A stretch of DNA of 64,000 bases from Cymbidium sinense (GCA_021442155.1 CM038229.1:91235716-91299715), one strand, 5' to 3'; counted from the stretch's first letter, positions 13,081 to 25,842 are shown. Translations and numbers: made by a program. Notes: generated by a model from the letters alone, not told the origin.

Positions 13081-13915
13081 GGGAACATCAACCAACCTAA
13101 GGTGCCTGTCAGTTTGCAATAATCAGCCTAGGAAGAAAGCTCAGGGACTCACATCCTCTTATAGTAGAATTGATTGTTGGGATAGTCTATCTTTGGCTAG
13201 ACAGGTGCTAACTGACCTAGGGTGACTATTGAGTGAATGACACTAGGGGACTTAAATTGACTCAAATGTAGTCAAGAAGAAAGGAGCCTCTGGGGACTTA
13301 TCCTAGATCTCAAATATACTCAACCTAGTTAAATCATGATGATTAGTTCAAGAACAAAGCTGGGGACTCACATCTTCTTAAATAAAATCAATATGAGGTA
13401 GCTTACTGGCTGGCCAGTGAAGTCTACCATACTAATAAGGCCCTCGTTAGTTTGCAATGGTCAAGTTAGGAAGAAAGCGTGGGGACTCACATCCTCCAAC
13501 AAGTGATCACTGGGGTGACACATTAGCAAGGTAGTATGTAGACCCAACCTAGAGCATTTAATGAGTGAGTGCCACAACGGACTTGTTCCCACATCAAAAT
13601 AGCCCGAGATAAAAAGATTTGTGTTTTTTTTGTGCATGTGTTAAAAGGGATAGGATGCCTCTGAGGGACTCTTACACCTACCTAAAACATGCTTGGGGAT
13701 TTAGATGAAATGGTGCCACGGATGGCAAACAGGATTCTCACTAAGAAAGGATACCGCTTGGGTTCTCTCACACTTATCTTAGTTGTACAAATCGAAATAA
13801 AATGCCTCTCAAGTTATCTTACACCTATTCTAATAGCGCCAGGAGATTGTGTTTGTGTTGTAAAAGTGGGATAGGATGCCACTAAGGGACTCTTACACGT
13901 TCCCTTGACACATCA
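13080..13915. repeat. Degenerate tandem repeats in the 3' region of the LTR element
   Basis: The phrase GGGACTCACATCCTC recurs near 13,145, 13,366 and 13,482, each time preceded by AGAAAGC- or CAAAGC-like sequence. A second phrase, GATGCC followed by AGGGACTCTTACAC, recurs near 13,655 and 13,876, with weaker copies at about 13,750 and 13,800. Spacing is about 110-230 bp. On the minus strand this lies between the end of pol and the LTR, the position where Tat/Ogre elements are known to carry hypervariable tandem repeats. The short open frame at 13,689-13,874 is part of this repeat, not a gene. Confidence 0.6.
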
Positions 13916-14033
13916 CGGTGGATTCGCAAGATAAGCAAACAAGGCTTTAGAAGAAGAGATAATTTTGATGAAATGGAATTGAATTTTTATTCTTTATATT
14001 AATAATTATTTTCAAACATGATTTATTTCATGG

Positions 14034-15110
14034 GTAATATTTCTTTAGATAGAGCCCATTAATTGGAAGTATCAGGTGTCCCCTTTATAATCACTAAGCT
14101 GATAAGATCCTCCTTGGTAGGCCTTCTCTATGACATGGGGGCCCCAAGTGGGTTCAAACTTGCCTCCCAACTTTTGACGGGCAACAATTAGTCTCCTTAA
14201 GACTAACACAAGTTCTCCTACTCAGAAAGACCTAGGGTGGACTATCTTATTGTGAGCTTGAATCATTTTGGCCTTATACAGCTCGAGGTTCTAGCACGGT
14301 TGTAGGCGAATTTCCTCCAAACCTTTGAGCTCTTCTAATCACAATTTTGCATTCTACTCTGTAGTGATCTTGCTACCCAATGCTATCCTTAGTGATAGGA
14401 GTTGAACTTCTAAAAGTAAAATATCTTCGGACCCATATACTAAGGAAAATGGGGTAGATTGAGTTGGAGTTCGATATGTGGTGCGGTAGACCCACAAGGC
14501 TTCAACCAACTGCTCATTCCATTTTTGCATGTTGTCAATAAGAGACTTTTTTAATATCTAGATGAGAGTTTTGTTGAATGTTTTTGCTAAGCCAATTTCT
14601 CTAGGGTAGTAGATGGTGGAGTATCTCCAATCTATACCATGTATTCTGTGAAGCTGTTGATTTTTGTGCTTTTGAATGTAGTACCATTATCAAATATAAT
14701 TTGTCTTGGCACCCTGAACCTATATATGATATGGTTCTTGAAAAATTGAAGAACATGTTGAGCTGTGACCTCTCTGAGTGGGATGGCTTTTGCCCACTTG
14801 GAAAAGTGTCAGTGACAACTAAGATGAATCGATGCCCCTTGGAAGGAGGATCGATCGGACCAACAATGTCAGTACCCCCAACACTCGAATGGCCATGAGG
14901 CCAATGCAGGGTGTAGAATGTTGGGTGGTTGGTGGAGGACCACACCGTGCACCTGACACTGATGGAATCTCCTAGCTAATCCATGCAGTCTATAATCATC
15001 GAAGGCCAGTAGTATCCAAGTCGCTTGATCTTTGTCTTCATCTTTTGACTAGATTGATGTGTTCTTCATAGACCTGAATGTACCTCAGTTATAATGCCAT
15101 AGGCTTCATG
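14034..15110 (-). pseudogene. Ty3/gypsy integrase relic (Tat/Ogre-like)
   Basis: Integrase inserts retroelement cDNA into the genome. Reading the minus strand from high to low coordinates: a zinc-binding remnant with HSGL, THQSS and GYYWPSM (about 15,100-14,970); the catalytic core with GGTDIVGPIDPPSKGHRFIL and VVTDTF (about 14,905-14,800; the first catalytic Asp is in TDIVGP); then a degraded second half. The C-terminal end is recognisable from GLYLKKYYP near 14,040, matching the LKKYY ending common in this lineage. The longest unbroken piece is 114 residues (14,601-14,945). Several stops and frame changes separate the parts, so no working enzyme is possible. Confidence 0.8.
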
Positions 15111-15399
15111 TTTGTCTAAATATCATAATCATATTTTGTCAAAGGACTAGCAGTACAGGGTGTCATCAACAAGAACATAGGAGAGAGCTCTCTGTTTCAC
15201 CTGATTAAATTATGACTTTTCTTGAGGTAGTTTATCAGTGTTCAAATAATCTATGAACAGTTACCTCCAATCTAGCTCCTTGTCCTTATAGGCAATAACA
15301 ACCTCCTCTTCAAGAGAAAGTCTCTCGATTAGTTCAACATCAATAAAGAATAGGACTTATCTTTTTTGCACCCTTATTGAAATGGACTAGTCTTCCGAA

Positions 15400-16320
15400 C
15401 ATGCCAATTCTTTGGCAAGTTTGGCCAAAGCATCTACTATTGTGTTCTCTACTCGAGGAACCTTATAGATGGTGACTTCAGGAATTTGGGCCAACAACTT
15501 CATGGTATACTCATGGTAATAATGAAGCTTGGGTTTGAGAACCTTGTAGGACGTGACAATCTAGTTGATGACCAACTAAGAATCCCCAAATGTGTTGATG
15601 CTCTTGACACTGATAGTGATGGCCAACTCTAGACTAATAATTAAAGCCTCATACTTGGCTTCATTATTGGTGAAGGGGTTGGAAATATAGTATGAGAATC
15701 TCATCACATCGCGGTCTATTCCTACCCCTGCCTTTCTTGGGAGAATAGATCATGGTGCTTTCCCTTAGTGAAAAGAAGCTTCACCATCAAAATACATCTC
15801 CTATTGACGGTTACCGGCTTCCCCTAAGTTCATGATTTGTTCATCAGGGAGAACATCACTAAGCATAGAATTAGTAGGAAGTGAGTGTAATGTTAAGAAA
15901 TCCTTTAATGCATGTCCTTTTATCGTATGGAGGGGTACAAATGTGATATCAATTCATGAGAGAATCATGGACTATTGTGCTAAACATCCAGATTGCATTG
16001 GTTGTGATATGAGATACTACAGTGGATTGATTCTGGAGATCAAGTTCACCTTATGAGAAAGCATATAATGTTGTAGCTTTTGGGAAGCAAAGATTAAAGC
16101 TAGGTAATATTTCTCAATATGTGGATAGTTCGCTTCAATAGGAATTAGACGACAGGTGAGGTAGTAGAGAGCATTCTCCTTCCCTTCAATGTTGGCTTGG
16201 ACCAACAGAGCGCCGAGAGAGTCATCTAATGCAACGGTGTAGAAGATGAATGGATTTCTAGGGATAGGGACTGCTAGAACTGGCAGCTTCACCAAATACT
16301 GCTTAATGTCTTCAAAAGCA
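15400..16320 (-). pseudogene. Dual RNase H relic of the gypsy pol
   Basis: Two RNase H domains follow the reverse transcriptase on the minus strand. The first, inside a 92-residue open stretch (16,017-16,295), shows PFIFYTVALDDSLGALLVQ, then YPHIEKYYLALIFASQKLQHY, as in gypsy RT-RNase H. The second, at about 15,800-15,410, shows YFDGEAS, NNEAKYEALI and VDALAKLA. These are the hallmark motifs of the extra (archaeal-like) RNase H of the Tat/Ogre lineage. Stops lie after YFDGEASFH and in several other places. The pair places the element in the Tat lineage more firmly than the integrase does. It is non-functional. Confidence 0.78.
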
Positions 16321-16809
16321 TGTTGACACTTATCATCCCACTTGAACTTGGCATCCTTTTTGACAATTACTAAGAATGGCTTTCATCTCTCTGATAGGTT
16401 AGAGATAAAGTGTCTTAGATATAGCCATCCTTGGAAGGATCTGAGTTGAGTTAAACTCTTAGGAGGTGGCATTTCTAAGATAGCTTTGATCTTTTTAGAA
16501 TCTATTTCTATTCCCCGATGTTAGACAACAAACCCAAGGAATTTTCCTGATGCTACTCCAAATGCACACTTCAGGGGATTTATCTTGAGGTTATATTATC
16601 TTAATCATTCGAAAACTACTCTCAAGTCAAAGAGATGGTCTTCCTTCTCTCTGCTCTTGACTAATAGATCTTCAATGTAGCACTCAACCTGATGATGATT
16701 GAGTTCATTGAAGATCTGAGTCATGGCCCATTGGTATGTAGCACCAGCATTTTTAAGGTCGAAAGGCATGACTCTATAATAAAAGATTATAATCGGGGTT
16801 TGGAAAGTA
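16321..16809 (-). pseudogene. Gypsy reverse transcriptase relic, cut by the CTAA array
   Basis: The minus-strand frame shows TFQTP, YRVMPFDLKNAGATYQWAM, then CYIEDLLVKS, where the usual catalytic box is Y-V/I-D-D. Here the second aspartate is replaced (IED). Downstream, FLGF, a stop and LTQLRSFQGWLYLRHFI (about 16,540-16,390) is the connection region before RNase H. The N-terminal half of the RT is missing: sequence homologous to RT stops at about 16,809, exactly where the CTAA array starts. The array junction has therefore truncated the element. Protease and gag are absent on this side. Confidence 0.8.
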
Positions 16810-18596
16810 ATAACTAACAATAACTAACTAATAACTAACTAATAATAAACTAAACTAATAAACATAATAAACTAATAACTAATAATAACTAATAATAATA
16901 ATAAGCTAATAAAAACTAATAAGCTAATAACTAATAATAAACTAATAATAATAATAACAAATAAAATAAAACTAACTAAATAACCTAACTAAACTAAAAA
17001 CTAATTAATAAACTAATAACTAAAACTAACTAAAAACTAAAAACTTAATAATAAATACTAAAAAACTAATAACTAAACTAAACTAAAAACTAAACTAAAC
17101 AAAGTAAAAAAATTACTAATAAACTAAACTAATAAACTAAAAGCTAACAAACTAATAACTAATAATAACTGAACTAAATAACTAGTTAATAACTAATAAC
17201 TAATAAATTAATAACTAGACTAACTAATTGATAATAATAAAACTAAAAACTATTAATAAATAACTAACAAAACTAAAATTAACAAACTAATAATAACTAA
17301 ACTAATAACTAAACTAATAATTAATAACTAACTAATAAACTAAACTAAAAACTAATAATAATAACTAAAAACTAATAACTACTAAATATAATAACTAACT
17401 ACTAATAATAAATAATATAAATAAATAAACTAATAATTAATAATAATAATAACTAATAAAACTAACTAATAACTAATAAAAACTAAAAACTAACTAATAA
17501 TTAAAACTAACTATACCTAAATAATAACTAAACTAATAACAAACTAATAATAACTAATAACTAATAAACTAATAATAAACTAATAACTAACTAATAATAA
17601 CTAAGTAACTAATAACTAATAAACCTAAAAATAATAAACTAATAAATAAATAATAAAACTAATAAAAACTAACTAATAAATAATAATAACTAAAATTAGT
17701 AACCAAACTAACTAATAAACTAACTAAACAAAATAATTAACTAATAAAATAAAACTAGGTAAACTAACTAAACTAAAAACTAACTAATAAACTAATAACT
17801 AGAACTAACTAAAAACTAAAATCCTAATAATTAAAACTAAATAACTAAACTAAACTAAAAAAGCTAAACTATACTAATAAACTAAAAAACTAGTAAACTA
17901 AACTAATAAACTAAAAAAATAAGTAACTAATAACTAATAATAAATAACTAATAATAACTAAACTAAATAACTAACTAATAATAAGTAATAACTAATAAAC
18001 TAAGAACTAAACTAACTAACTAATAATAAAAAATATAAAATAAAAAATAAATAACTAAATAAACTAATACTAACTAACTAAGAATTACTAAACTAATAAC
18101 TAATAATTAATAAATAAACTAAACTAAAAAATTAATAATAACAACTAAAAACAATTAACTAGTAAAACTAAATAAAATAACCAACTAACTAATAATAAAT
18201 AATAAAAGTAAATAAACTAATAAGTAATAATAATAATTACTAATAAAACAAATTAAGAACTAATAAAAAACTAAAAACTAACTAATAACTAAAACTAACT
18301 AAACCTAAATAATAACTAAATTAATAATTAACTAATAACTAACTAATAAAAACTAATAACTAATAACTAAACTAATAAACTAATAATGAACTAACAACTG
18401 ACTAAAATAACTAGCTAACTAATAACTAATAAACCTAATAATAATAAACTAATAAATAAATAAATAAAATAAAATAAATAAAAACTAACTAATAAATAAC
18501 AACTAATAACTAAAACTAATAACTAAACTAACTAATAAACTTATTAAACTAATAACTAAACTAAATAACTAACTAACAAATAACTAATAAAATAAC
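16810..18596 (+). repeat. CTAA strand-asymmetric array, segment 1
   Basis: The segment is an irregular string of CTAA, CTAAA and CTAATAA words with almost no G on the + strand. It contains a local duplication of about 0.8 kb (around 17,500-17,720 matches around 18,290-18,540). Its right part, from about 17,900, is the left end of a longer block duplicated at 24.6-25.27 kb. It ends at the target-site duplication of the RTE LINE. Confidence 0.92.
18583..18596. repeat. Target-site duplication, left copy (RTE LINE 1)
   Basis: ACTAATAAAATAAC at 18,583-18,596 is repeated exactly at 21,733-21,746 on the other side of the LINE. The duplicated array at 25,265-25,279 holds the same site without an insertion. 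Confidence 0.75.
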
Positions 18597-18658
18597 AACA
18601 ACAACAACAACAACAAGCCTTAATCCCACTAGGTGCGGTCGGCTACATGAATCCTTCG

Positions 18659-20918
18659 TCACCATTGTGTCCTTTTATATGTCAAATTCTCATTTGAATC
18701 AAGTATACTAAGATCATTTTTTATACATCTTAAACAATTCATTTTAGGTCTACCTCTACCTTTCTTAACATAAGGCAAATCTAATGCATCTACTCTCCTA
18801 ATCGGGTCATCGGACCATCGACGCTTTATGTGGCCAAACCATCTGAGTCGACTCTCCCTAATCTTATCTACCACTGGAGCTACTCCAACTTTTTCCTGAA
18901 TATACTCATTTTGCATTCTATCTCTAAGAGTAAAGCCACTCATCCACCTAAGCATCATCATCTCTGTAACACTTAACTTAGTCTTATGCTTCTCTTTTAT
19001 TGGCCAACATTCTGCACCATAAGTCATTGCAAGTCTTACCACCATCTTATAAAAGTTTCCCTTAAGTTTAAGTGGAACATTTCTATCACATAATAGGCTA
19101 GATACATTCCTCCACTTCAACCATCCAACTTGACTTCTACTAATAACATCTCCATCTATTTCACCATCATTTTGAACAATAGAGCCTAAATATCTGAAAC
19201 GCTCACTCTTATTAATGACTTGTTCACCTAATGTCACAACACTACCACTAGAACTTCTACAACTAAAATTACACTCCATATATTTAGTTTTAGATCTACT
19301 TAGATGAAAACCTTTAGACTCTAGAGTTGACCTCCATAATTCAAGTTTCTATTGGACTCCCTCTCTAGTCTTATCAACAAGAAGAATCTCATCAGCAAAA
19401 AGCATACACCAAGGTACATCTTCTTGTAAATGCCTAGTAAGAATATCCATAACTAAGATAAAAAAGATAAGGGCTTAAAGTTGATCCTTGATGTAATCCA
19501 ACTGAAATAGGAAAATATTTTATCAATCCTCCTTGTGTTTGGACACAAGTAACAGCTCTAGTATACATATCCTTAATGACTTAAATATAACCAATATTAA
19601 CTCCTTTTTGTTCTAGAACTCTCCAAAGAACAACTCTTGAAACTTTCTCTAAATCAATAAATATCATATGTAGATCCTCCTTACTTTCTCTATGCTTGTC
19701 CATCAAACCCTTTAACAAATGTATAACATCCATAGTAGATCTACCTGGCATGAAACCAAACTAATTGTGAGAAACTTCTGTATCACATCGTAACCTATGC
19801 TCAATTACTCTCTCCCATAATTTTAATGTATGGCACATTAACTTAATTCCTCTATAATTTGCACACTCTTGTGCATCACCTTTATTCTTAAATATAGAAC
19901 CAACAAACTCTTTCACCACTCATCGGCATCTTTTAGTCTTTAAAATGACATTAAAAAGATTTGTAAGCCAAGAAATTCCTTGATCTCTTAAACATTTCCA
20001 CACTTCTATTGGAATATTATCCGGTCCTACTGCTTATCCACATTTCATTTTCTTTAAAGCTTCACTAACTTCAGATTTACTAATACGACAATAAAAATAA
20101 AATTATTTATTTTTGTTTAGGGTATTAAGGTTGCTAAAATCAATCGTACTTTCAGATCCTTCATAAAAAATTTTATCAAAATACCTCATCCACCTATTTT
20201 CAACATCCTTTTCTAAAAAAAACATTTTATTATTTTCATCCTTAATACACCTCACTTGAACTATGTCTTTACTTCTCCTATCTCTTTGGTTGGCTAACTT
20301 ATACATACATCTTTTACCTTCTTTGATATATAATCTATTGTATAAATCACTAAAAGCTAAATTTTTTACGTCATATACTGCTTTCTTAGAATCTCTACAG
20401 GCCACTTTATATCTTTTCCAATTCTCTGAGTTTTTACATCTAAACCAAGTTTTATAACAATACTTCTTATTTTTTATCTTTTCTAGCACACTCTAACTCC
20501 ACCACCAACTATTCTTATTAAAAGAAGCTTTTCCTTTTGATTCTCCAAGCATATCTTTAACAACTTCCTTAATTTTACTTGCTATTTTTTCCCACATAAT
20601 GTTAGATTCCTCATGAACATCCCAAATTCTAATCTCTTGTAGCTTGCTCTCAAAAATATTTTTATTTGTGTTCTTTAAGTGTCCCCATCTAATTCTAGGA
20701 TAATAATTTTGTTTATTTTTTCTTTTACAACCTTTCATCTTAAAATCTAAAACTAACAATCGATGTTGGGTACTTAAATTTTCACTTGGAATGACCATAC
20801 AATCTTTACAATCTAAACGATCTATTTTTCTTATTAGAAAATAATCAATGTGTTTTACTAGATCCATTTTTATAAGTAATAATATGTTCATCTCTTTTCT
20901 TAAATAAAGTGTTAGCAA
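18659..20918 (-). pseudogene. RTE LINE 1 linker, reverse transcriptase and C-terminus, broken
   Basis: After the endonuclease, a lysine-rich linker runs from 20,918 to 20,103 with a stop at about 20,490. The RT fingers and palm follow: FKNKGDAQECANYRGI (about 19,900-19,840), then FIDLEK (about 19,650). Here four residues found in the second copy (AYDK) are missing. GLHQGSTLSPYLF (about 19,480) is next. The catalytic box reads FADE at 19,388-19,399, where LINE RTs have F/Y-A-D-D. The final 206-residue open piece (18,659-19,279) includes LRWFGHIKRR and RVDALDLPYVKKGRGRPK and ends in the expected RTE C-terminal region. It is inactive because of stops and the catalytic change. Confidence 0.82.
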
Positions 20919-21560
20919 CTATAAAATCATAAGCTAAAGCAAAATCTAATATAGTCCTACCTTCTTCATTAGTCACTCCAAATCCATAACCACCATGAAT
21001 ACTTTTAAAATCTTCTACCACTCTACCAACATGTCCATTTAAATCTCCTCCAATAAATTCTTTTTCTTCAAGAGGTGTCTTTTGTATTAATCCCTCTAAT
21101 TCATTCTAAAATTTTTTTTTTGCTCTTACCTCCATACCTACTTGAGGAGCATAGACACTTATAACATTGATAATCTTAGTATCAACCATAAACTTTAAAG
21201 CTATAATTCTATCTCCACATCTATTAATATTTATAACATTATCCTTCAAACTTTTATCTATAATCACACCTACACCATTTCTAGTTTGACTTTTACCTGA
21301 ATACCAAAGTTTAAAACCTAAACTATCAATCTCCTTGGCCTTCTCCCCAACCCATTTAGTTTCTTGAACACATAAAATATTTATCTTTCTATGAACCATA
21401 ATATCTATTAATTCCATTAATTTACCTGTAAGAGTACCTATATTCTAAGATCCTAACCTAATTCTAGTTTCATAGACTAACTTCTTTGCCCGCATTCGTC
21501 CATAATGTAGGAACCCTTGATTATTTAACATTGCACCCAGCCAATGCATCTTAGCATATT
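20910..21560 (-). pseudogene. RTE LINE 1 endonuclease domain, broken
   Basis: The domain is an exonuclease-endonuclease-phosphatase fold that nicks target DNA to prime reverse transcription. The minus-strand reading shows NIGTLTGKLMELIDIMVHRK and CVQETKWVG (the catalytic Glu is in the QET motif). ISVYAPQ follows at about 21,150, then FIGGDLNGHVGR at about 21,030, the usual GDFN/GDLN metal-binding motif. A TAG stop at 21,445-21,447 replaces the Trp of the expected GSWN. A second TAG at 21,106-21,108 follows a T10 homopolymer on the + strand. The frame breaks again near 20,890. All core motifs can still be read but the protein cannot be made. Confidence 0.83.
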
Positions 21561-24500
21561 TTTCATCAGATTCAAGCCATACATTGGGTCGCCTGTGGGA
21601 TGCCTAAGATAACACAATGATTTAAAAGATTCATGTCATGATTATTTCGACAAGTTTTATGCTAGCTGTCGACTACCTAACGCAACCCTCCACTTTTCAC
21701 ATCCGGACTTGGGACTGGCAATGGTACTGTTGACTAATAAAATAACTAACTAAACTAAAAATAAAAAAACTAAACTAAATAACTAAACTAATAAAACTAA
21801 TAACTAATAAATAATTAATAACTAAAAATAAACTTAATAATAAAACTAACTAAATAATTAAACTAATAAAAATAATTAAATAACTAAACTAATAACTAAT
21901 AACTAATAAATAATAATAACTAGAAAGCTAACTAAACTAATAATTAATAACTTATAATAAACTAATAAATAATAATAACTAATTAATAATTAATAATAAA
22001 CTAATAAACTAACAATAATAACTAATAACAATAACTAAAAATAATAATACAAATAACTAAATAAAACCAAATAAATAGCTAAACTAATAACCTAACTAAT
22101 AATAAAACTAATAACTAAAAAAAACTAATAACTAATAAACTAAAAACTAATAATAACTAACTAACTAATAATACATAATAACTAAACTAATAACTAAAAT
22201 AAAAAATAACTAAACTAACTAACTAATAACTAATAACTAAATTAATAAAACATAAAAAACTAATAACTAAAACTAACTAAAACTATAATAATAACTAAAT
22301 AACAAAATTAATAATAATAACTAAACTAATAATTAAAAATAACTAACTAAAACAACTAAAATAAATAACTAATAAAATTAACTAATATTAATAAACTAAT
22401 AAAAACTAAAAATTAATAATAAAACTTAAAACTAACTAATAATAATAACTAATAACTAATAATAATAAATAAAAACTAAAACTAATAAAATAATAATTAA
22501 TAATAAAACAAATAATATCCTAATACTAACTAATAAAAATAATAATTAATTAAAAAAATTAATAAATAAAACTTATAATAATAATAATAACTAAAATTAA
22601 ACTAACTAAAAACTAATAAACTAAATAAATAATAAAAACTAAATAAAAACTAATAACTAATAACTAATAATAAATAACTAAACTAAACCTAAAAACTAAA
22701 CTAACTAACTAATAACTAACTAATAAAAACTAATAAACTAATAACTAATAACTAAACTAAACTAATAACTAATAAACTAATAACTAAACCTAATAACCTA
22801 ACTAATAAACTAAAAAAACTAACTAACTAATAACTAACTGAACTAAACTAAAAACCTAAAACTAATAACTAATAACTAATAAATTAAAACAAACAAATAG
22901 CAAACTAAATAAAACTAATAAAACTAATAATAATAATAATTAATAACTAAATTAAAAGACCTAATTAAATAATTAACTAATAATAAATAAACTTAATAAC
23001 TAATAACTAACTAAACTAACTAATAATAAACTGGAATAATAAATTAATAAGATAAATAACAAAAATAATAATAAACTAATTACTAAATAAAACTAGTAAA
23101 ACTAATAAAACTAAACTTATAACTAAAACTAATAAAACTAATAAACTAATAAACTAACAAATAATTAAACTAATAACTAATAAACTAAATAATAAAACTA
23201 ATATCAACTAAACTAATAATAAACTAATAATAAACCTAAAAAATTAAACTAATAAGCTAATAAATTAATAACTAACTAACTAATAATAAATAAGCTAATA
23301 AATTAATAACTATCAAATAATAACTAACTAAAAAACTAACTAAAAACTAATAATAAAAATAACTAAACTAATAAACTAATAATAACTAAGAAAACTAATA
23401 AAACTAATAACTAACTAAATAACTAATAAAAAACTAATAAAACTAAAACTAAAACAAAATGAATAAATTAAAACCTAATAATTAAAATAAAACTAATAAC
23501 TAATAAAGCATAAATAACTAATTAACTAAGAAGCTGATAAACTTATAAAACTAACTAATGAATAAAACTAACTAACTAATAAATAACTAACTAAAACTAA
23601 TAAACTAATAATCTAATTAAACTAATTAACTAATAACCTAAAGTAATTACTAAAAACTAACTAACTAATAATAACTAATACTTAATAATAACAAATTAAT
23701 AAATAACTAAACTAATAATAGCTAACCTAATAACTAATAATAATAACTAAATAACTAATTAAAAACTAAAATAGTAAACTAATAAACTAGTAATAAATTA
23801 ATAAATAAACTAACTAATAAAATTAACTAAACTAATAACTAAACCTAATAACTAATAAACTAAAACTAACTAATAATAAATAAACTAATAAACTAATAAT
23901 AAAACTAATAAAAATTAAATAAACTAAACCAAAAAACTAATAATAATAACTAACTAACTAATAACTAATAATAAATTAATAAAAAAACTAAAATAATAAA
24001 TGATAATAATAATAATAATAATAATAATAACTAACTAACTAATAAAATTAAAAACTAATAAACTAATAACTAATAAAAAAATTTAATAAAACTAATAACT
24101 AAAAAACTAATAAACTTAAACCTAAAACAAATAAACTAATAATAAAAATAATAATAAAACTAATAATAATAATAATAAATTAACTAAAATAATAGAATAA
24201 AAATTAATAACTAATAATAACAATAAACTAACTAATTAAAAAAAAAACTAATAAACCAAAACCAATAACCTAAACTAATAATAAACTAATAATAAATTAA
24301 CTAACTAATAACTAATAAAACTAACTAAAAAACTAATACAAAATAAAAACTAATAATAAAAACTAACTAATAATTACTAATAATAACTAATAATAACTAA
24401 CTAATAAAATAAACTAATAACTAACTAATAAAACTAATTACTACTAATAACCAATAATAAATTAATAAACTAATAACTAACAAATAATAATAACTAAGTA

Positions 24501-25753
24501 ATAATAACAAATAAATAAATAACTAACTAACTAAAAACTAATAACTAATAAATAATAATAATAATAATAAACCTAATAAACTAAGAAAATAATAAACTAA
24601 TAAACTAAACCCATAACTAATAAATAATGGCTAATAAAAATAACTAAACTAAATAACTAATAAAATCTAATAACTAAACTAATAAACTAATAACTAAACT
24701 AACTAACTAATAATAAAAAAATCTAAAATAAATAATAAATAACTAACTAAACTAAAACTAAATAACTAAGAATAACTAAACTAATAACTAATAACTAACA
24801 AATAAACTAAACTAAAAAATTAATAATAACAACTAAAAATAATTAACTAATAAAACTAAATAAAATAACTAATTAACTAATAATAAATAATAAAAGTAAA
24901 TAAACTAATAAGTAATAATAATAATAACTATTAAAACTAACTAAGAACTAATAAAAACTAAAAACTAACTAATAACTAAAACTAACGAAACCTAAATAAT
25001 AACTAAGTTAATAATAACTAATAACTAACCAATAAAAACTAATAACTAATAACTAAACTAATAAAGTAATTATGAACTAAAAATTGACTAATAATAACTA
25101 GCAAACTAAAAACCAATAAACCTGATAATAATAAACTAATAAATAAATAATAAAACTAATAAAAACTAATTAATATATTTGAACTAATAACTAAAATTGA
25201 TAACTAAATTAACTAATAAACTTATTAAACTAATAACTAAACTAAATAACTAACTAACTAATAAGTAATAAAATAATTAGCTAAACTAAAAATAAATAAC
25301 TAAACTAAATAATTAAACTAATAAAACTAATTAAATAACTAAATTAATAACTAATAACCAAAATTAATAAATAATAACAACTAGAAAGCTAACTAAACTA
25401 ATCACTAATAACTAATAATAAACTAATAAATAATAATAACTAAATAATAACTAATAATAATAATAATAACTAATAACTAACTAACTAATAAATAACTTAT
25501 AAAATTAATAACAAATAACTAAATAAAACTAATAATAACTAAATAATAACTAGCTAATAACCTAACTAATAACTAAACTAATAACTAACAAAATTAATAA
25601 CTAATAAACTAAAACTAATATTAACTAACTAACTAATAATAACTAATAACTAAACTATTAAATAAAATAAAAAATAACTAAACTAACTAACTTATAACTA
25701 ATAACTAAATTAATAAAACCTAAAAAATTAATTACTAAAACTAACTAAAACTA

Positions 25754-25756
<3 letters not shown>

Positions 25757-25818
<62 letters not shown>

Positions 25819-25842
25819 TAATAATAATAATAATAATAATAA
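25757..25842 (+). repeat. Pure TAA microsatellite
   Basis: About 85 bases of uninterrupted TAA/ATA repeats carry a single AAC interruption. It lies at the left edge of the segment that is extra in the second copy of the 3.5-4.3 kb duplication. Confidence 0.9.

Larger units (their letters stand above)
18597..21732 (-). mobile_element. RTE-type LINE, nearly full length, inactive
   Basis: This is a non-LTR retrotransposon of the RTE clade, the type often mis-annotated in plants as craniofacial development protein 2-like. On the minus strand it runs from 21,732 to a (GTT)n tail at 18,597-18,615. The order is an N-terminal segment (KMHWLGAMLNNQGFLHYGR, near 21,540), apurinic endonuclease, reverse transcriptase, and a C-terminal part with RLRWFGHIKRR. 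There is no long poly(A), which fits RTE biology. The flanking 14-base duplication marks a target-primed insertion. At least two TAG stops replace expected tryptophans, and several frames are broken. Confidence 0.88.

Noticed and set aside
14701..14898. A + strand open frame over the integrase relic
   Set aside because: It is the antisense shadow of the minus-strand integrase core; the same holds for 15,832-16,056 over the RNase H region.
18597..18615. RTE (AAC)n tail as the seed of the CTAA array
   Set aside because: The array word is CTAA/TAA, not AAC, and the empty sites show the array predates the LINEs.
20263..20457. A + strand open frame inside RTE LINE 1, and the similar one at 43,374-43,571
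   Set aside because: Both are antisense to recognisable LINE protein.
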